From positions 14,288,927 to 14,352,926 of the forward strand of contig CM036767.1 in NCBI GenBank assembly GCA_020796225.1: a DNA stretch of 64,000 nt, written 5' to 3'. This document shows, one piece after another, positions 32,072-42,649 of the stretch. Below the pieces are notes generated by a model, which searched no databases, had not been told where the DNA came from, and was given only the letters and a program-made list of their open reading frames with translations. Every line of letters starts with the position of its first letter. Positions within the stretch are counted from its first letter, which is position 1. A program made the position numbers and the translations under genes. Source of the stretch: Arion vulgaris (taxonomy: Eukaryota; Mollusca; Gastropoda; Stylommatophora; Arionidae).

Positions 32072-34351
32072 GTGTTAGCCGTGGCGGCACCAGTGGTGCT
32101 GATTAGAAAGAAAGATGGTTCGCTGCGCCTCTGTGTCGACTATAGGGAGTTGAATAAACGCACAATTAAGGATGCCTACCCACTACCGAGAGTTGACGAT
32201 TATTTGGATTCACTAGGGGGAGCGAAAGTATTCTCCACGCTAGACCTCACCAGTGGTTACTACCAGGTTGCCATGAAGTCAGATGATATCGAAAAAACGG
32301 CGTTCTGCACCCCTTTCGGGCTGTATGAGTACACCAGAATGCCTATGGGTCTGACTAATGCAGCCGGCACCTTTCAGAGATTGATGCAGAATTCTCTGAA
32401 CGATTTTATGTTCAAGTCTTTGCTGGTTTACTTGGACGATATCCTGATTTACTCTAGTGGCTTTGACGATCACCTTCTTCGTCTACGGTTGGTGTTTGAC
32501 CGTATAAGAGTCATTGGACTAAAAGTAAACCCAGCAAAATGTAAATTCTGCCAGACCAAAGTAGAGTTCCTTGGTCACACTATCTCTGACAGGGGAATAG
32601 AAACCCAGTCCTCCAAGGTAGAGGCTATTCAGAAGATTGCTGCTCCTGTTAATATTAAACAGCTACGTGCGTTTATGGGACTGGCGAGCTACTATAGAAA
32701 ATTTATACCGCAGTTCTCTCAGACTGCAAAACCCCTCCTCGAGCTGATAAATAATGGCAGCCCTCGAGCCAATAGGAGCCCTCCTCGTGATAGTAGGCCG
32801 CTATTTATCTGGAGTAAGAACTGTGAGAAGGCCTTCATCGGTATCAAAGATAGATTGACGTCGGCTCCCGTACTGGGGTTCCCCGATTTCAGTCTACCCT
32901 TCCTATTAGATATTGATGCCTCGTACAATGGGTTAGGGGCGGTACTAAGTCAAAATCAGGGAGAACTGAGAAGGGTAATAGCGTATGCCAGCAGAACACT
33001 CCGAAAGGAGGAGAAAAATATCAAGAGCAGCCTCAAGCTCGAACTTCTGGGGTTAAAATGGTCCCTCACAGAGAAATTTCGGTCTTACCTACTGGGAGGG
33101 AAAACAATAATTTATACAGACAACAAAGGATTAACTTTCTTAACTAAGTCAAACCTTGGTGCTGTTGAACAGCGATGGTTGGCGCAGACGGCCACGTTTG
33201 ATTACGAAATTAAACACCGAAAGGGCACGCTCAATAAAAATGCCGACTTTCTCTCACGTTATCCCTTACAGACGTCACCTGAAGTTACGGTTTCTGAAGA
33301 CGAGGACGTGGGGATTAACCTCGCCCAGGTAGCAAAGAATCCTCAATACTTAATAGCATTGAATGCTACCAAAGCGACTATCAAGGACAAAACCTCCTTG
33401 GAAGCAGCAGACATAGGTCGAATACAATTCGACGATACCTCACTACGCCCCATTATAAAGGCCCTGACGGCGGGACGCGCTAATCTGCCGCGACGAGCCA
33501 AGTGGCCCGATACACGACAGTTGTGGAGGACCAAAGAACAACTTACTTTAAAAAATGGAGTGTTGTGCATTTATAAGACAACTCTCAACGACCCACCCGA
33601 ACTAAAAATAGTATTACCTAGGGCACTACAATGGGAAGTCATGTCCTCGTTACACAACATGGGTCACCAGGGTCGAGACAAGACACTGGCGTTGTTGAAA
33701 ACTAAATTTTTCTGGATTTCCATGTCCGAGGATGTTGGCAAATTATGCGGAGCCTGCCGGACGTGTAATGTCACTAAACCTCTAATGAGGATAGCGAAAT
33801 CATACGGTCACATTATTTCCAACCGACCTCTGGATATGGTGGCCATGGATTTCGTTGAACTGCATAGGGATGACCATGGCTTTAAACATGTATTAATTAT
33901 AACAGATGTGTTTTCTAAGTTTGTAATGGCGGTCCCCACCAAAGACCAGTCCACGGCAACAGTGGCTACAATTTTGACGACTCGATGGTTACCGTACCTT
34001 GGAATACCTAACAAATTGCACTCTGACCAAGGCAAGTGTTTTGAATCGGCAGTTATACACGAGATCTGTCAGGTCTACGGCATCATAAAATCTAAGACAG
34101 TTGCATATAACCCGAGAGGGAATGGTATTTGTGAACGTTTTAACCGGACGCTAATATCCATGCTACGGTCTCTGCAAGAAACAGAAAAGAACAAATGGTC
34201 TTGCTATTTGGAAGATGTAGTACTCATGTACAATATTACACCTCATACAGCGACAAGAAGGTCGCCATATTACCTAATGTATGGCAGACAACCGAAAATG
34301 CCTATCAACCGATGTAGACGAATTGTTCGACACTGTTGTTACATCAAATGA
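32072..34351 (+). CDS. pol: Gypsy reverse transcriptase - RNase H - integrase
   Basis: An open frame of 759 codons. Reverse transcriptase: LRLCVDYRELNKRTIKDAYP, the FSTLDLTSGYYQ block and the catalytic YLDD motif (VYLDDILIYS). RNase H: FLLDIDASYNGLGAVLSQ, ELLGLKWSL and IIYTDNKGLTFL supply the acidic active-site residues. Integrase: an H-H-C-C zinc domain (HNMGHQGRDKTL to CGACRTCNV), then the DDE core with Asp in MVAMDFVE, Asp in LHSDQGK and Glu in GICERFNR. It copies the element's RNA into DNA and inserts it. The Met at 32072 is only the first in frame; the true product is a polyprotein. The C-terminal end shifts frame near 34310. Confidence 0.95.
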   Translation: MLAVAAPVVLIRKKDGSLRLCVDYRELNKRTIKDAYPLPRVDDYLDSLGGAKVFSTLDLTSGYYQVAMKSDDIEKTAFCTPFGLYEYTRMPMGLTNAAGTFQRLMQNSLNDFMFKSLLVYLDDILIYSSGFDDHLLRLRLVFDRIRVIGLKVNPAKCKFCQTKVEFLGHTISDRGIETQSSKVEAIQKIAAPVNIKQLRAFMGLASYYRKFIPQFSQTAKPLLELINNGSPRANRSPPRDSRPLFIWSKNCEKAFIGIKDRLTSAPVLGFPDFSLPFLLDIDASYNGLGAVLSQNQGELRRVIAYASRTLRKEEKNIKSSLKLELLGLKWSLTEKFRSYLLGGKTIIYTDNKGLTFLTKSNLGAVEQRWLAQTATFDYEIKHRKGTLNKNADFLSRYPLQTSPEVTVSEDEDVGINLAQVAKNPQYLIALNATKATIKDKTSLEAADIGRIQFDDTSLRPIIKALTAGRANLPRRAKWPDTRQLWRTKEQLTLKNGVLCIYKTTLNDPPELKIVLPRALQWEVMSSLHNMGHQGRDKTLALLKTKFFWISMSEDVGKLCGACRTCNVTKPLMRIAKSYGHIISNRPLDMVAMDFVELHRDDHGFKHVLIITDVFSKFVMAVPTKDQSTATVATILTTRWLPYLGIPNKLHSDQGKCFESAVIHEICQVYGIIKSKTVAYNPRGNGICERFNRTLISMLRSLQETEKNKWSCYLEDVVLMYNITPHTATRRSPYYLMYGRQPKMPINRCRRIVRHCCYIK

Positions 34352-34691
34352 GAGAGAATGGATCGATATTCACAAAAGTCGGTTACATCACGCTCACAAT
34401 GAAGTGTCCGATCGTATCCAACGTAATAGACAGCTCACGGATTACAATCAGAATAAAATCGACATAATACCAATAGGCTCACTAGTAAGAAAGAGAATAG
34501 ATCACACCTTTGATGTAAATAAATTGAGTGACTTATACTCTACCCAGACCTACAAAGTAGTAAAAATACCTAACGGACAGTCTGGGACATACCAGATTGA
34601 ATCGTGTGACAAAGACAACCCTGAGAGAGTTATTATTTCAGGGCGTCAATTAAAGCGGTGCGAATTAGTAGGAAATGCCCCTTCCCGGTAG
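34281..34691 (+). pseudogene. Gypsy integrase C-terminal segment
   Basis: This 136-codon frame overlaps the end of the pol frame in another phase and continues the integrase: DIHKSRLHHAHNEVSDRIQR, YNQNKIDIIPIGSLVRKRI and YKVVKIPNGQSGTYQIES resemble the chromatin-facing C-terminal domain of Gypsy integrases. A single-base shift at about 34310 separates it from the core. Confidence 0.82.
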
Positions 34692-35652
34692 ACAGCACCA
34701 GCAACATACTATAAATAAACCGTGACGTAGCATGTAATAGATTGGACTGCACTTTATATTTAAATTGTTTAGTACGTCATATTATTTTGATGTGAATTTC
34801 ACAATTACCTAATTTTGATTAAATGGAGATTACATGATGTTGAAGCAAATACATTATATTGGGGTTTTTCCCCCTGGGATGTTGGTTGGATTTTAATACC
34901 TCACTGAGGTTACAAATATATAAAATATTTGGGATTTTGTGTCCTACCTTTGAGATTGTCGGATAAATATTATTAACTGATGGAATTGCGACTATGTAAT
35001 GTTGAACTAAATATGTAAAATATTTGGGGTTTTTATTTATTTCCTTTGGGATTGTTGGGTGGATTTTAATACCTCCTAGAGGTTAATGGATTATTACACT
35101 TGTTTTAAATATTGTATTTGAAATTTGAATTTGCATTTTGATTTCCATTAATAACTTGTTTTTGTTGTTCTTTGGTCAATATTTGCAGACAGGGACTTGG
35201 TACCCACGACAGGGACTGGCGACCGCATGTGTATGATATCTCATCACCCCCAGTCTCACGCCATGTAAGGATAGGATGTTACAATACAGCCACCTTACAT
35301 TTCCTAAAGCTGATAAACACTTTCCAGAGCAACAGACGAGTTGATGGGTCGCATTTAATTATGTGTGGTGACTGAGTCCCATTTAATTCATACAACTTTT
35401 GTCGTTGCCTCTCATCACTTAAGGTGATGGTGTTTGGATACATGATCCAGTAGGGAGGTCAGTAGAGCTATTTCTCGGAGCATAGACGAGTTGATGGGTC
35501 GCATTTAATTATGTGTGGTGACTGAGTCCCATTTAATTCAATCAACTATCGTCATGACTCCAGGCTAGGACCGTAACAGGAACCTGGCCCCAGGACCATA
35601 CCCGTTAGCGGTGGTTCAATCTGCCGGGACGTCAGAAACTGGAATGGGGGGG
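34692..35652 (+). other. Gypsy 3' untranslated region with direct repeats
   Basis: No open frame of interest. A block of about 57 bases, GACGAGTTGATGGGTCGCAT to CTGAGTCCCATTTAATTCA, occurs twice (about 35335-35390 and 35484-35540). GGGTTTTTxxCCC-TGGGAT-GTTGG-like stretches also recur at 34861, 34925 and 35025. It ends in a polypurine tract. Confidence 0.75.
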
Positions 35653-35979
35653 TGTTGGAGGGAATGGCTATGCCAGGGGCATACAGCCATGTCCCCAGCA
35701 GAGAGCCTCATACAGACAAGTAGCCCTAGTTTAGAGTAGTTGGTAAGATATATTATATTAGTTGAGACTATGTGTTGCACTCTCTAAGCAGAAGCGCAAC
35801 ACATAACAACGAACATGACGTGAAACAAAGATAGGAGTTAGGAAGTGACGGAAAAAGGAGAGACAAGATGGGTGCATTCATTGTGTGTCAAGTAATAATA
35901 ATAAAGGTAAATGAACGACTCCACCTTGTTGGTTGTTATATTCGTGTGTCGGGCCCTTAGAAAGTACTGCCCTACTACA
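35653..35979 (+). repeat. Gypsy 3' LTR
   Basis: 327 bases, TGTTGGAGGG to CTACTACA. It contains a short inverted repeat (TGTGTTGC...GCAACACA at about 35770-35802) and AATAATAATAAAGG near 35890, which may serve for polyadenylation. Confidence 0.9.
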
Positions 35980-36185
35980 TATATCCACTCACTGCTGTTG
36001 ACTATATCCACTCACTGCTGTTGACTATATACACTCACTGCTGTTGACTGTATCCACTCACTGTTGTTGACTATATCCATCATTGCTGTTGACTATATCC
36101 ACCCAATTCTGTTGACTAAAGCCACCCACTGCTGTTGACTATATCCACCCACTACTGTTGACTATATCCACCCACTACTGTAAAT
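35980..36185. repeat. 23-base minisatellite, right part
   Basis: Continues the array at 29490-29729 after the Gypsy insertion, with about nine units. Confidence 0.92.
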
Positions 36186-36559
36186 GTGAAGATCATAATT
36201 ATTAAAACTCATGCACAAAGACAGAACCATAACGTGATCAAAAGCAATTTTCTTTTACTAATAAAGATATTAAATAAGAATTAAAATGTGCATCACACAA
36301 GCAGTAAATTGTTAATATGTGCAATAAAATTTATTTTAATTTGACGAAAAAAAACTACATCATAATTAAATTAAAACAAGTCAAGCTGTATGTGATTTTG
36401 AAGTGCTGGAAAATAAACTGTGAAAATTGTTTCGTATCCAATAATTATTAAATGGATGGTTTTTTAAGTCAGCTCAATTCTCAGAACTTCTTTTTGAGAT
36501 AATAGTAACATTGTTTTATCCTGAACTGAAAATTTAATCATGTTATTTCTAGGTCTAAA

Positions 36560-37035
36560 CGTCACTATATTCAACCCCTTCAATCTTCTGAGCCTATATC
36601 AAGTAGTAGCATGTCCCTTGCATTCATCACAGCCCGCCTGAAAAGCTCTCTGTCTCTTGCAAGTTCTCCTCCCTCTTCCAGTGTCATGTTCAAGGTTTCT
36701 TTTATGTCCTGCTGCTATCTGTCTTGGTCGTCCCCTGCCTCATTTTCCAGAAACCATGCCTTCCATTACCTTTCTCTCCAGACCACTGTGGCATTTAACT
36801 CTTAGTGGACCAGGGCAAAAGTCACGTTTTTACAAGCACTTTCACGTTTTGATAACCAAACGCCACTTAGCGTGGCGGAATGTAAAAAGCTCCACTTCAA
36901 ACGCCACTTAGCGTGGCGCTTGGTCCACTAAGAGTTAATGTGGCCAAAATATTTCATCTTCCGGGACATGATGTTATTTATGAGCCAATGTTCCTCGATA
37001 CTCAGGTCTTGTAGGATGTCTTTATTTCTTCAATA
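36560..37035 (-). pseudogene. LINE-F 3' fragment with nested MITE
   Basis: The segments left (CACAGCCCGCCTGAAAAGC, CAGACCACTGTGGCAT) and right (TGTGGCCAAAATATTTCATC) of a TTAA-type MITE join into a typical LINE 3' region in minus orientation (RT C-terminal tail without intact frame). Confidence 0.65.
36799..36934. mobile_element. TTAA-flanked MITE, family 1, copy 2
   Basis: TTAA at 36795-36798 and 36935-36938. The termini CTCTTAGTGGACC and GGTCCACTAAGAG and the internal CGCCACTTAGCGTGGCG palindromes match 11642-11773 in inverted orientation. Confidence 0.9.
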
Positions 37036-37501
37036 TAATAGCACAAAATATTTGTTAATATGACGCAAAGCCTGGCTAATTTTGTATACATTGAAAAGTA
37101 AACGCGTCTGGAGGTAAAATAAATTACAGAGTGAAAGGGTTGCGTAAACACAGAAAAATTTCCTCATAAATTTAATGAAAACAAAGTCAGAAATCTTTAA
37201 TCAGCATCTGCTATAATCTTCTGTTTTTCTGATGTAAAAAACAGTAGAATAAAAAACAGGTAGAGCAAACGAAGAGGCGTAAAATACTTCATTAATTATG
37301 CAGTTAAACAATTAAATTATCATTTTTTTAAAAGTTATTTCAAAATATAAGTTAACAGTTGTCAGACTTAAAATAGCACATGAAACAATTTTCCAGTTTT
37401 ATTTTCTATTGAAGAATAAAGAAAGGATAAAGAAAAGACAAGAATAGAGAAAGTACAGCAATGTTTATATGAAAAAAAGTAGAACCATGCTGTTGACTTA
37501 C

Positions 37502-37543
37502 TCCTTGGCCTTCTTAGCTATGTGCCATAGCAGAGGACCTGAA
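37502..37543 (-). CDS. slo1: slo1 42-base micro-exon (SGPLLWHIAKKAKE)
   Basis: This exon lies between CCTTTCAG and GTAAGT and encodes SGPLLWHIAKKAKE when joined to its neighbours. It is 14 codons long and phase-preserving, so it is another candidate cassette exon. A 14-kb intron containing the Gypsy element separates it from the next exon. Confidence 0.8.
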
Positions 37544-37669
37544 CTGAAAGGGCATTAAGTTACATAAAATACAGTTAAATAAACCAAACAAAACTTAAAT
37601 AAAATGAACAAAAAAAAATCACTTAATTAAACGTGGCCTTGCAACATAAGGCCGATTAGCTCAGATGGA

Positions 37670-37935
37670 AATCCACAATTCCTGTTTAATGGGGGCTGGT
37701 TTTTATAAGTGTTTGATAGAACACTGTAAGGTTTTCTGCAATTTTACACAATTCTATGAGTCAATGGTTAGTTATTGCTGAAAAATGTTCAGAATACTGA
37801 TTTTCTTAATTTAAACTTAATTTGTAACTTAATTTGTAACTTAATTTGTAACTTAATTTGTAACTTAATTTGTAACTTAATTTGTAACATAATACAACCT
37901 TGATTTAGAATGTTGTGTTGTTTTTAAAATTACTT
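37670..37935 (+). repeat. Interspersed repeat R3, copy 2, with 12-base expansion
   Basis: It matches 21940-22165 inverted. At 37806-37888 the 12-mer ACTTAATTTGTA is repeated about six times, where the other copy is short. It lies 127 bases upstream, in gene sense, of the 42-base micro-exon. Confidence 0.75.
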
Positions 37936-38347
37936 TGTCTCTATCTAACAATACTGTAATGCGAGGTAACGTGCGGTTTGTAGTCTGATTTCCTAGAATG
38001 TTTACATGAGCTTGCCGGTCTTATGTTATCGGAGGTCTCGATGAAAATAAACTAAAACAAAATTACTGGATAGGGTATATTATAGGCTTATAATACTATC
38101 ATCCCAAGATTCATTTATTATCGTGCACTGTTAACTGTGTGACATTGCAGTTTACAGTAATACTGTGATATTCACATCTTTTGACTTAACACATCTGTTT
38201 CCAGAATGGTAATTGTGGGACCAGGTTTACCTTCACTCTTTGACCCATAGTTGCTTTGCTACACTGTAGTTATCTGTGAGTTTACCAAGGTCTACTTACT
38301 TGATGGTCTTGGTCAGTTTTAATTTGTCTAATCCCGGCTTCTATCAT

Positions 38348-38550
38348 CTCATTCTTCTTCTTCTTTTGTCATTCAATCGCTACCGGGTTGTTGCCCAGTG
38401 TCATGGTTTTTGTTTTGTCTTGCGCTGTTCTGGTGGCTTGGTTGATTGTTATTTTTGCTCTTTGACAACATTCTGCTATGCCATCTAGCCATCTTTTTTG
38501 TGGTCTTCCTCTCACCTTCTTTCCTGATGTTCTATTTTAGAAGACTCTAT
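38348..38550 (-). pseudogene. LINE-A 3' fragment
   Basis: TTCTTCTTCTTTTGTCATTC, GGGTTGTTGCCCAGTGTC and GTGGTCTTCCTCTCACC match the other LINE-A ends. No open frame remains. Confidence 0.8.
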
Positions 38551-38934
38551 AGCCACTTTTGCTTCATCATCTCATTCACTGTATCTTAAGACCGAATTCT
38601 ATTACTTCAAAATTGTTATAACAAAAAAACCAAGTCTTATTGATGATAACTATCACAACTTAGTGACAAATTCAGCTCCCTTTAACTGTACTACATCTGT
38701 CAAGTCATCACCAAATAGCTTGTTCTGATTAGAACATTGCCACCCTAACAGTCCTTTAGAATTTCTCTCTCTCATAGGCCAGATGTCCTGCATCTGCAGC
38801 ATCATGCTAAAATCATAAATATATTTTCAATCCATCTTCTCTATGGTCTTCCTTTTTGCTGGGTAGCCTCCTTCCATAAGTCTTCTTTAACTTTTGTGTT
38901 TTTTATATGTCCAAATATCCCAATTTTCTCATTC

Positions 38935-39125
38935 TTATTTTGAGGAGCGCCTATCCAAATGGGCTCCCAATTAAGAGACCCGGTTTCAATCTCCGGTAAG
39001 ATCAAGGACTTTTTTATGTCAGGGGCAATTTCGTGGTGACTGCACTAGCCATTAAATTACTCAGGCTCATGTCCCCCTGCCCTACACCACCCCTAAAAAG
39101 TGGTAACACAGTCAGTAAAGGGGGT
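38935..39125 (+). repeat. SINE family 5, copy 3
   Basis: GGAGCGCCTATCCAAATGGG, GGTTTCAATCTCCGGTAAG and CTGCACTAGCCATTAAATTAC, then CCTGCCCTACACCACCCC. The pol III-like boxes are diverged. Confidence 0.7.
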
Positions 39126-39707
39126 TTGTGTCGCATCAACAAGTTTTCTTTGATTTTGAGTTCTTTCTGGTTAGATCAAAATGTAGGTGCTGAGAATCTA
39201 ATACTATTTTCCTATATCTAAGCTTGTTTCTAAGTTTTTAAAAAAATGAAAATTATAACGATTTCACATTGTGGACAGTGTGTGAAGTTGATAAATCATA
39301 ATACTTCTAAACTGTGTCAAAAGGCAGGCATAAAAATTGTGATTTAAATACTACAACTAGTGGGAAAAGTCGCAAATAAAAATGCATTTAGTGAAAGCTG
39401 TGATCATTTTGCTGATTCAAGTGTATAGATGACAGAAGATTCCATGTACATTCTTTCAAGTTATTTTCTGATTCCTAAAAACAAGAGATAGATAAATTCT
39501 AACAATACTTTAGAAGCTGAGGTGTAACTGAAGATAAATGGGATAAATACAGAATTAGTGATAAACTTTACAGTGGCAAAGTTACTAAAACCAGAATTGT
39601 GATGTAATGGATCAGAAAGGAAAGATGAATAAGAGGTAGAAGACATTTTGGCAAAAAATCATGCAAGTTGAAATAATATTAATAAAACAGTCTTGAGAGT
39701 CTTCTGT

Positions 39708-39962
39708 TTCAAACGCTCCATATTGAACACATGTTAACCACTCTTTGTGATTTGTATGTGATCTGAGCATAAGAGCATTGTACATTGTGCCAGTTATGCG
39801 CCTACAAGTAGGCCAGCACATCCGATTTATGCAATGCTTTTATTTACTAGGGTAGCTTCCATAGACCCCTACCTCACTTGCCTTTAACGACATGTCTTGC
39901 AGGTTACAATGTTACTATTCTTTGCTCCCATTAGGGGCCCCCGACAACACACAGGCATTCTT
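39708..39962 (-). repeat. SINE family 4a, copy 3
   Basis: GTTAACCACTCTTTGTGATT, CATTGTGCCAGTTATGCGCC, CTACAAGTAGGCCAGCACAT and CCTCACTTGCCTTTAACGAC, in minus orientation. Its 3' tail lacks the long (GAA)n seen in other copies. Confidence 0.8.
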
Positions 39963-40139
39963 GAGAGACTAAAATGGATGATTGTAAACAAAGTAGGTTG
40001 GAGATAGTTTCTTTCTGCTATTTGAAAATGCAACCAGTTGTAGTAACCCTATCACTGCTTCAGTCTCTGATCACAGACAGAAGAAGAAGTATTGGACATA
40101 ATCATTTGTTGATTATTTCATGCTTTGAACATAATATTC

Positions 40140-40355
40140 CACTGTATACAGAGTCTTCTACAACAGAACATCGGGAAAGAAGGCAAGAGGAAGACCATGG
40201 AAAAGATGGTTAGATGGCGTAGCAGAATCCTGTGAAAGAGCAAAGATAACAATCACACAAGGCACCAGAACAGCGCAAGACAAAAAAAGAAAACTACGAC
40301 ACTGGGCAACAACCCGGTAGCAGTGTGACGACAAAAGAAAGAAGAAGAAGAACAT
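40140..40355 (+). pseudogene. LINE-A 3' fragment
   Basis: CACTGTATACAGAGTCTTCT, AGAAGGCAAGAGGAAGACCA and CAACAACCCGGTAGCAGTGT lead to the AAGAAGAAG end. It is in plus orientation. Confidence 0.85.
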
Positions 40356-40654
40356 AATATTTCATATCGTTACCATATTATTTTCAGTAGCAACAAAATT
40401 CATCCAGACATAACAGGTTCTTTATATTGTACCTTGCGACCTCATGGTCTCAACACACTCCATTACTATGCTTCTTAATACTGCCTATTTTCATGCATCC
40501 TTAATATATGTATATTTGTTAAATGTATATATTCTGTCTATATTTTATTATTATTGTTTTATCTTCTTTTTTCCATTTCTAGTTTTCACATTTATTTAAG
40601 TTATTTTGTTTTTAGTTACATATTTTAATTTTAGGTCCATGATAGGAGGGCCAA

Positions 40655-40760
40655 TTCCTTTCTTCACTGTGGAACACTGAGTGAAGGATTGAACCCACAA
40701 CCCTCTTGAATCCACGTCGTTAGGCGAACGCTTACGCATTACGCTAATCCATCCCTACTT
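40655..40760 (-). repeat. tRNA-like SINE head
   Basis: In minus orientation: TGGATTAGCGTAATGCGTAA, GCGTTCGCCTAACGACGTGG and GGTTGTGGGTTCAATCCTTC. A and B boxes are good, but arms do not pair as in a tRNA and no 3' SINE body was identified. It could be a tRNA pseudogene. Confidence 0.5.
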
Positions 40761-41058
40761 TCTGATAAACAGCACTAAAATAAACTACAGGATTGAGAAA
40801 TTACCAACCATTTTATAGACAATCATCAATTACAATTTCTCTTCACAATGTGAATATCTAACAGGATCTTCCCAAGTGTACCATTTGAAAATTAGCATAT
40901 CTTTTCTTCACATAAACTATATTCTGTCTTACACGTTTTCACTTTTCCATGTCTCAACAACACCTGTGCACAGGGGAGCTGTGATTTGTAATGAATCCTG
41001 CTCAAAATAAAATGTGTTACTTACAAGACATAGGTTAGTCAATAACGTATCAACTTAC

Positions 41059-41143
41059 GTAAAGGGGTTTAAAGGTTTCAGTGGAATGGCTTGTGGACTA
41101 GGTTCATCTTTTTCATTTGCGTCTGCTACTAAGCTTGATTTCT
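41059..41143 (-). CDS. slo1: slo1 linker exon (KSSLVADANEKDEPSPQAIP)
   Basis: This 85-base exon has a GTTTACAG acceptor and a GTAAGT donor. It encodes EKSSLVADANEKDEPSPQAI followed by PLKPLNPFT, a hydrophilic linker between the RCK domains. Family support is weaker here because linkers vary, but the phase fits both neighbours exactly and no stop intervenes. Confidence 0.8.
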
Positions 41144-41284
41144 CTGTAAACATGCAAATGTTAATAATCAAACAATTTAAAATGTATATGATCCTGGGAA
41201 GTTACTCTAATATTAAATTGTGCAAAAGTATTATACAAACTAATCAGTCACTTAAGGTATTATAATTATAACATAACTATATTA

Positions 41285-41545
41285 GAGTAAGAGCGCAATA
41301 GCATAGCTATTAGTGTACTCACTTCTTAATGTGAGATCTGGGTTCAATTCTACAGTAAAGTGGAATTTTTTCCAACTGTAACAGATCTCTGGGAAGTAAA
41401 GATGGCTGGCATGATGTTGACTACATCACCCATCTTGTGTGAATAGTCAATTTAAAATACAGGCATAACACTGTATTCCCAAAATACCCCTGACACCATA
41501 TTCCCCAAGGTCTCTTCCGCAAGTACAAATAGATATAAAATGCTT
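41285..41545 (+). repeat. SINE family 1, copy 2
   Basis: GAGCGCAATAGCATAGCTAT, GATCTGGGTTCAATTCTACA and AAGTAAAGATGGCTGGCATG. More diverged than the copies at 10108 and 49052. Confidence 0.75.
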
Positions 41546-41574
41546 AAAAAAACAAAAATGTCATCATCATCATG

Positions 41575-42015
41575 TTAATGCCGGCTGTCCATGGTGCTTA
41601 CTATCAGTTTAGATGTTGACACTCTTCCATGCCATGAAGCCAGACTATCCAGAATTTTCTCTCTCTGTCTTTCTATATCTCATCTTTCATTGACTTTACC
41701 AGTTGTCCTAATATATTCTCAACCTTCCTTTCTCTTCACATGCCCCAAAAATTATGAATGTCACTTTCTTAAATTGGTAATAAGCTTTTATCTGTGCCTT
41801 GACTTCTTTCAACATATCAACATTAATCATTATAGCAGTCCATAAGATTCTTAGCATTCTCCGGTAAAACCACATCTCTGTGGCCTCCAGAAATTTTGCT
41901 ACCTTTTACTTATTGTCCATGACTCCTTCCATATATCAGTATTGACTCTATGTAGCATTGAAAAACTCTCCTTCTGACTTCCATTGACAATGAATTGCTA
42001 CATATACTGCCTTCT
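41575..42015 (-). pseudogene. LINE RT fragment
   Basis: In minus orientation the right end reads SMEVRRRVFQCYIESILIYG, the segment where non-LTR RT passes from thumb to C-terminal domain. The rest to 41575 is the frameless tail with T-rich 3' sequence. Confidence 0.7.
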
Positions 42016-42109
42016 ATTTGAAAATGAAAGTAATAACTACAATATATTAATAAAATAAAATAAATTTTATCATCTTGCATAACCTTCACACAAATACTAT
42101 CTCTAACCA

Positions 42110-42410
42110 AGAACTGCCTGCACAGTGTCAACAAGAGAGTATGAGCACCATCATCCAAATGAGACACTGGAGATGGATCGGACATGTGTTATGCATGAAG
42201 ACTAACTCTGTCATGAAAACTGCACTGAGATTAACACCAGAGGGTAAACAAAACCATGGAATACCCAAATGACATGGAGGAGAACAGTAGAACAAGAACT
42301 GCAAGAATAAATCGCAACAGGAACACAATACAGAAGTCGCCAAGAATAGAGAAGAGGGTGTGCATTTGTTGCTGCTCTGAGCATCATGAGAATCAGAGAC
42401 TAGAGAGAGA

Positions 42411-42443
<33 letters not shown>

Positions 42444-42455
42444 GAGAGTAACCTC
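42110..42455 (+). pseudogene. LINE-B 3' fragment
   Basis: RHWRWIGHVLCM and KTALRLTPEGKQ are read at 42155-42260, followed by indels and a (GA)n tract (42400-42450). This is the same architecture as the copy with clear target duplication at 46928-47302. Confidence 0.8.
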
Positions 42456-42649
42456 ACAGTCAGTCTGGGTGCAGAAAGGTCACTTCTTTTAACAAATGAT
42501 TTTTAAAACTTGTTTTATAATTAACTCACATGATCATAAATAATAAATATCTTTTCTTATTCCTTTTCAATCTCTCAATCATATATATATGGCCTTTTTT
42601 ATCTTTACAGACGGTCAATTGACAAGTGTTTTACTGTGACAACTTCTGA

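Larger units (their letters stand above)
29730..35979 (+). mobile_element. Ty3/Gypsy LTR retrotransposon
   Basis: The element starts TGTTGGAGGG and ends CTACTACA, with TATA on both sides (29726-29729 and 35980-35983) inside a minisatellite whose unit is restored when the element is removed. The internal domains in order are gag, protease, reverse transcriptase, RNase H and integrase, the Ty3/Gypsy order. A polypurine tract (GGAATGGGGGGG) directly precedes the 3' LTR. Several reading frames are broken by single-base shifts, while the RT to integrase frame is open for 759 codons. The element lies opposite to slo1 in its largest intron. The two LTRs are unequal (see findings). Confidence 0.95.

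Noticed and set aside
40655..40760. Functional tRNA gene
   Set aside because: Good A/B boxes on the minus strand, but no paired acceptor stem could be made by eye; listed as SINE head or pseudogene.
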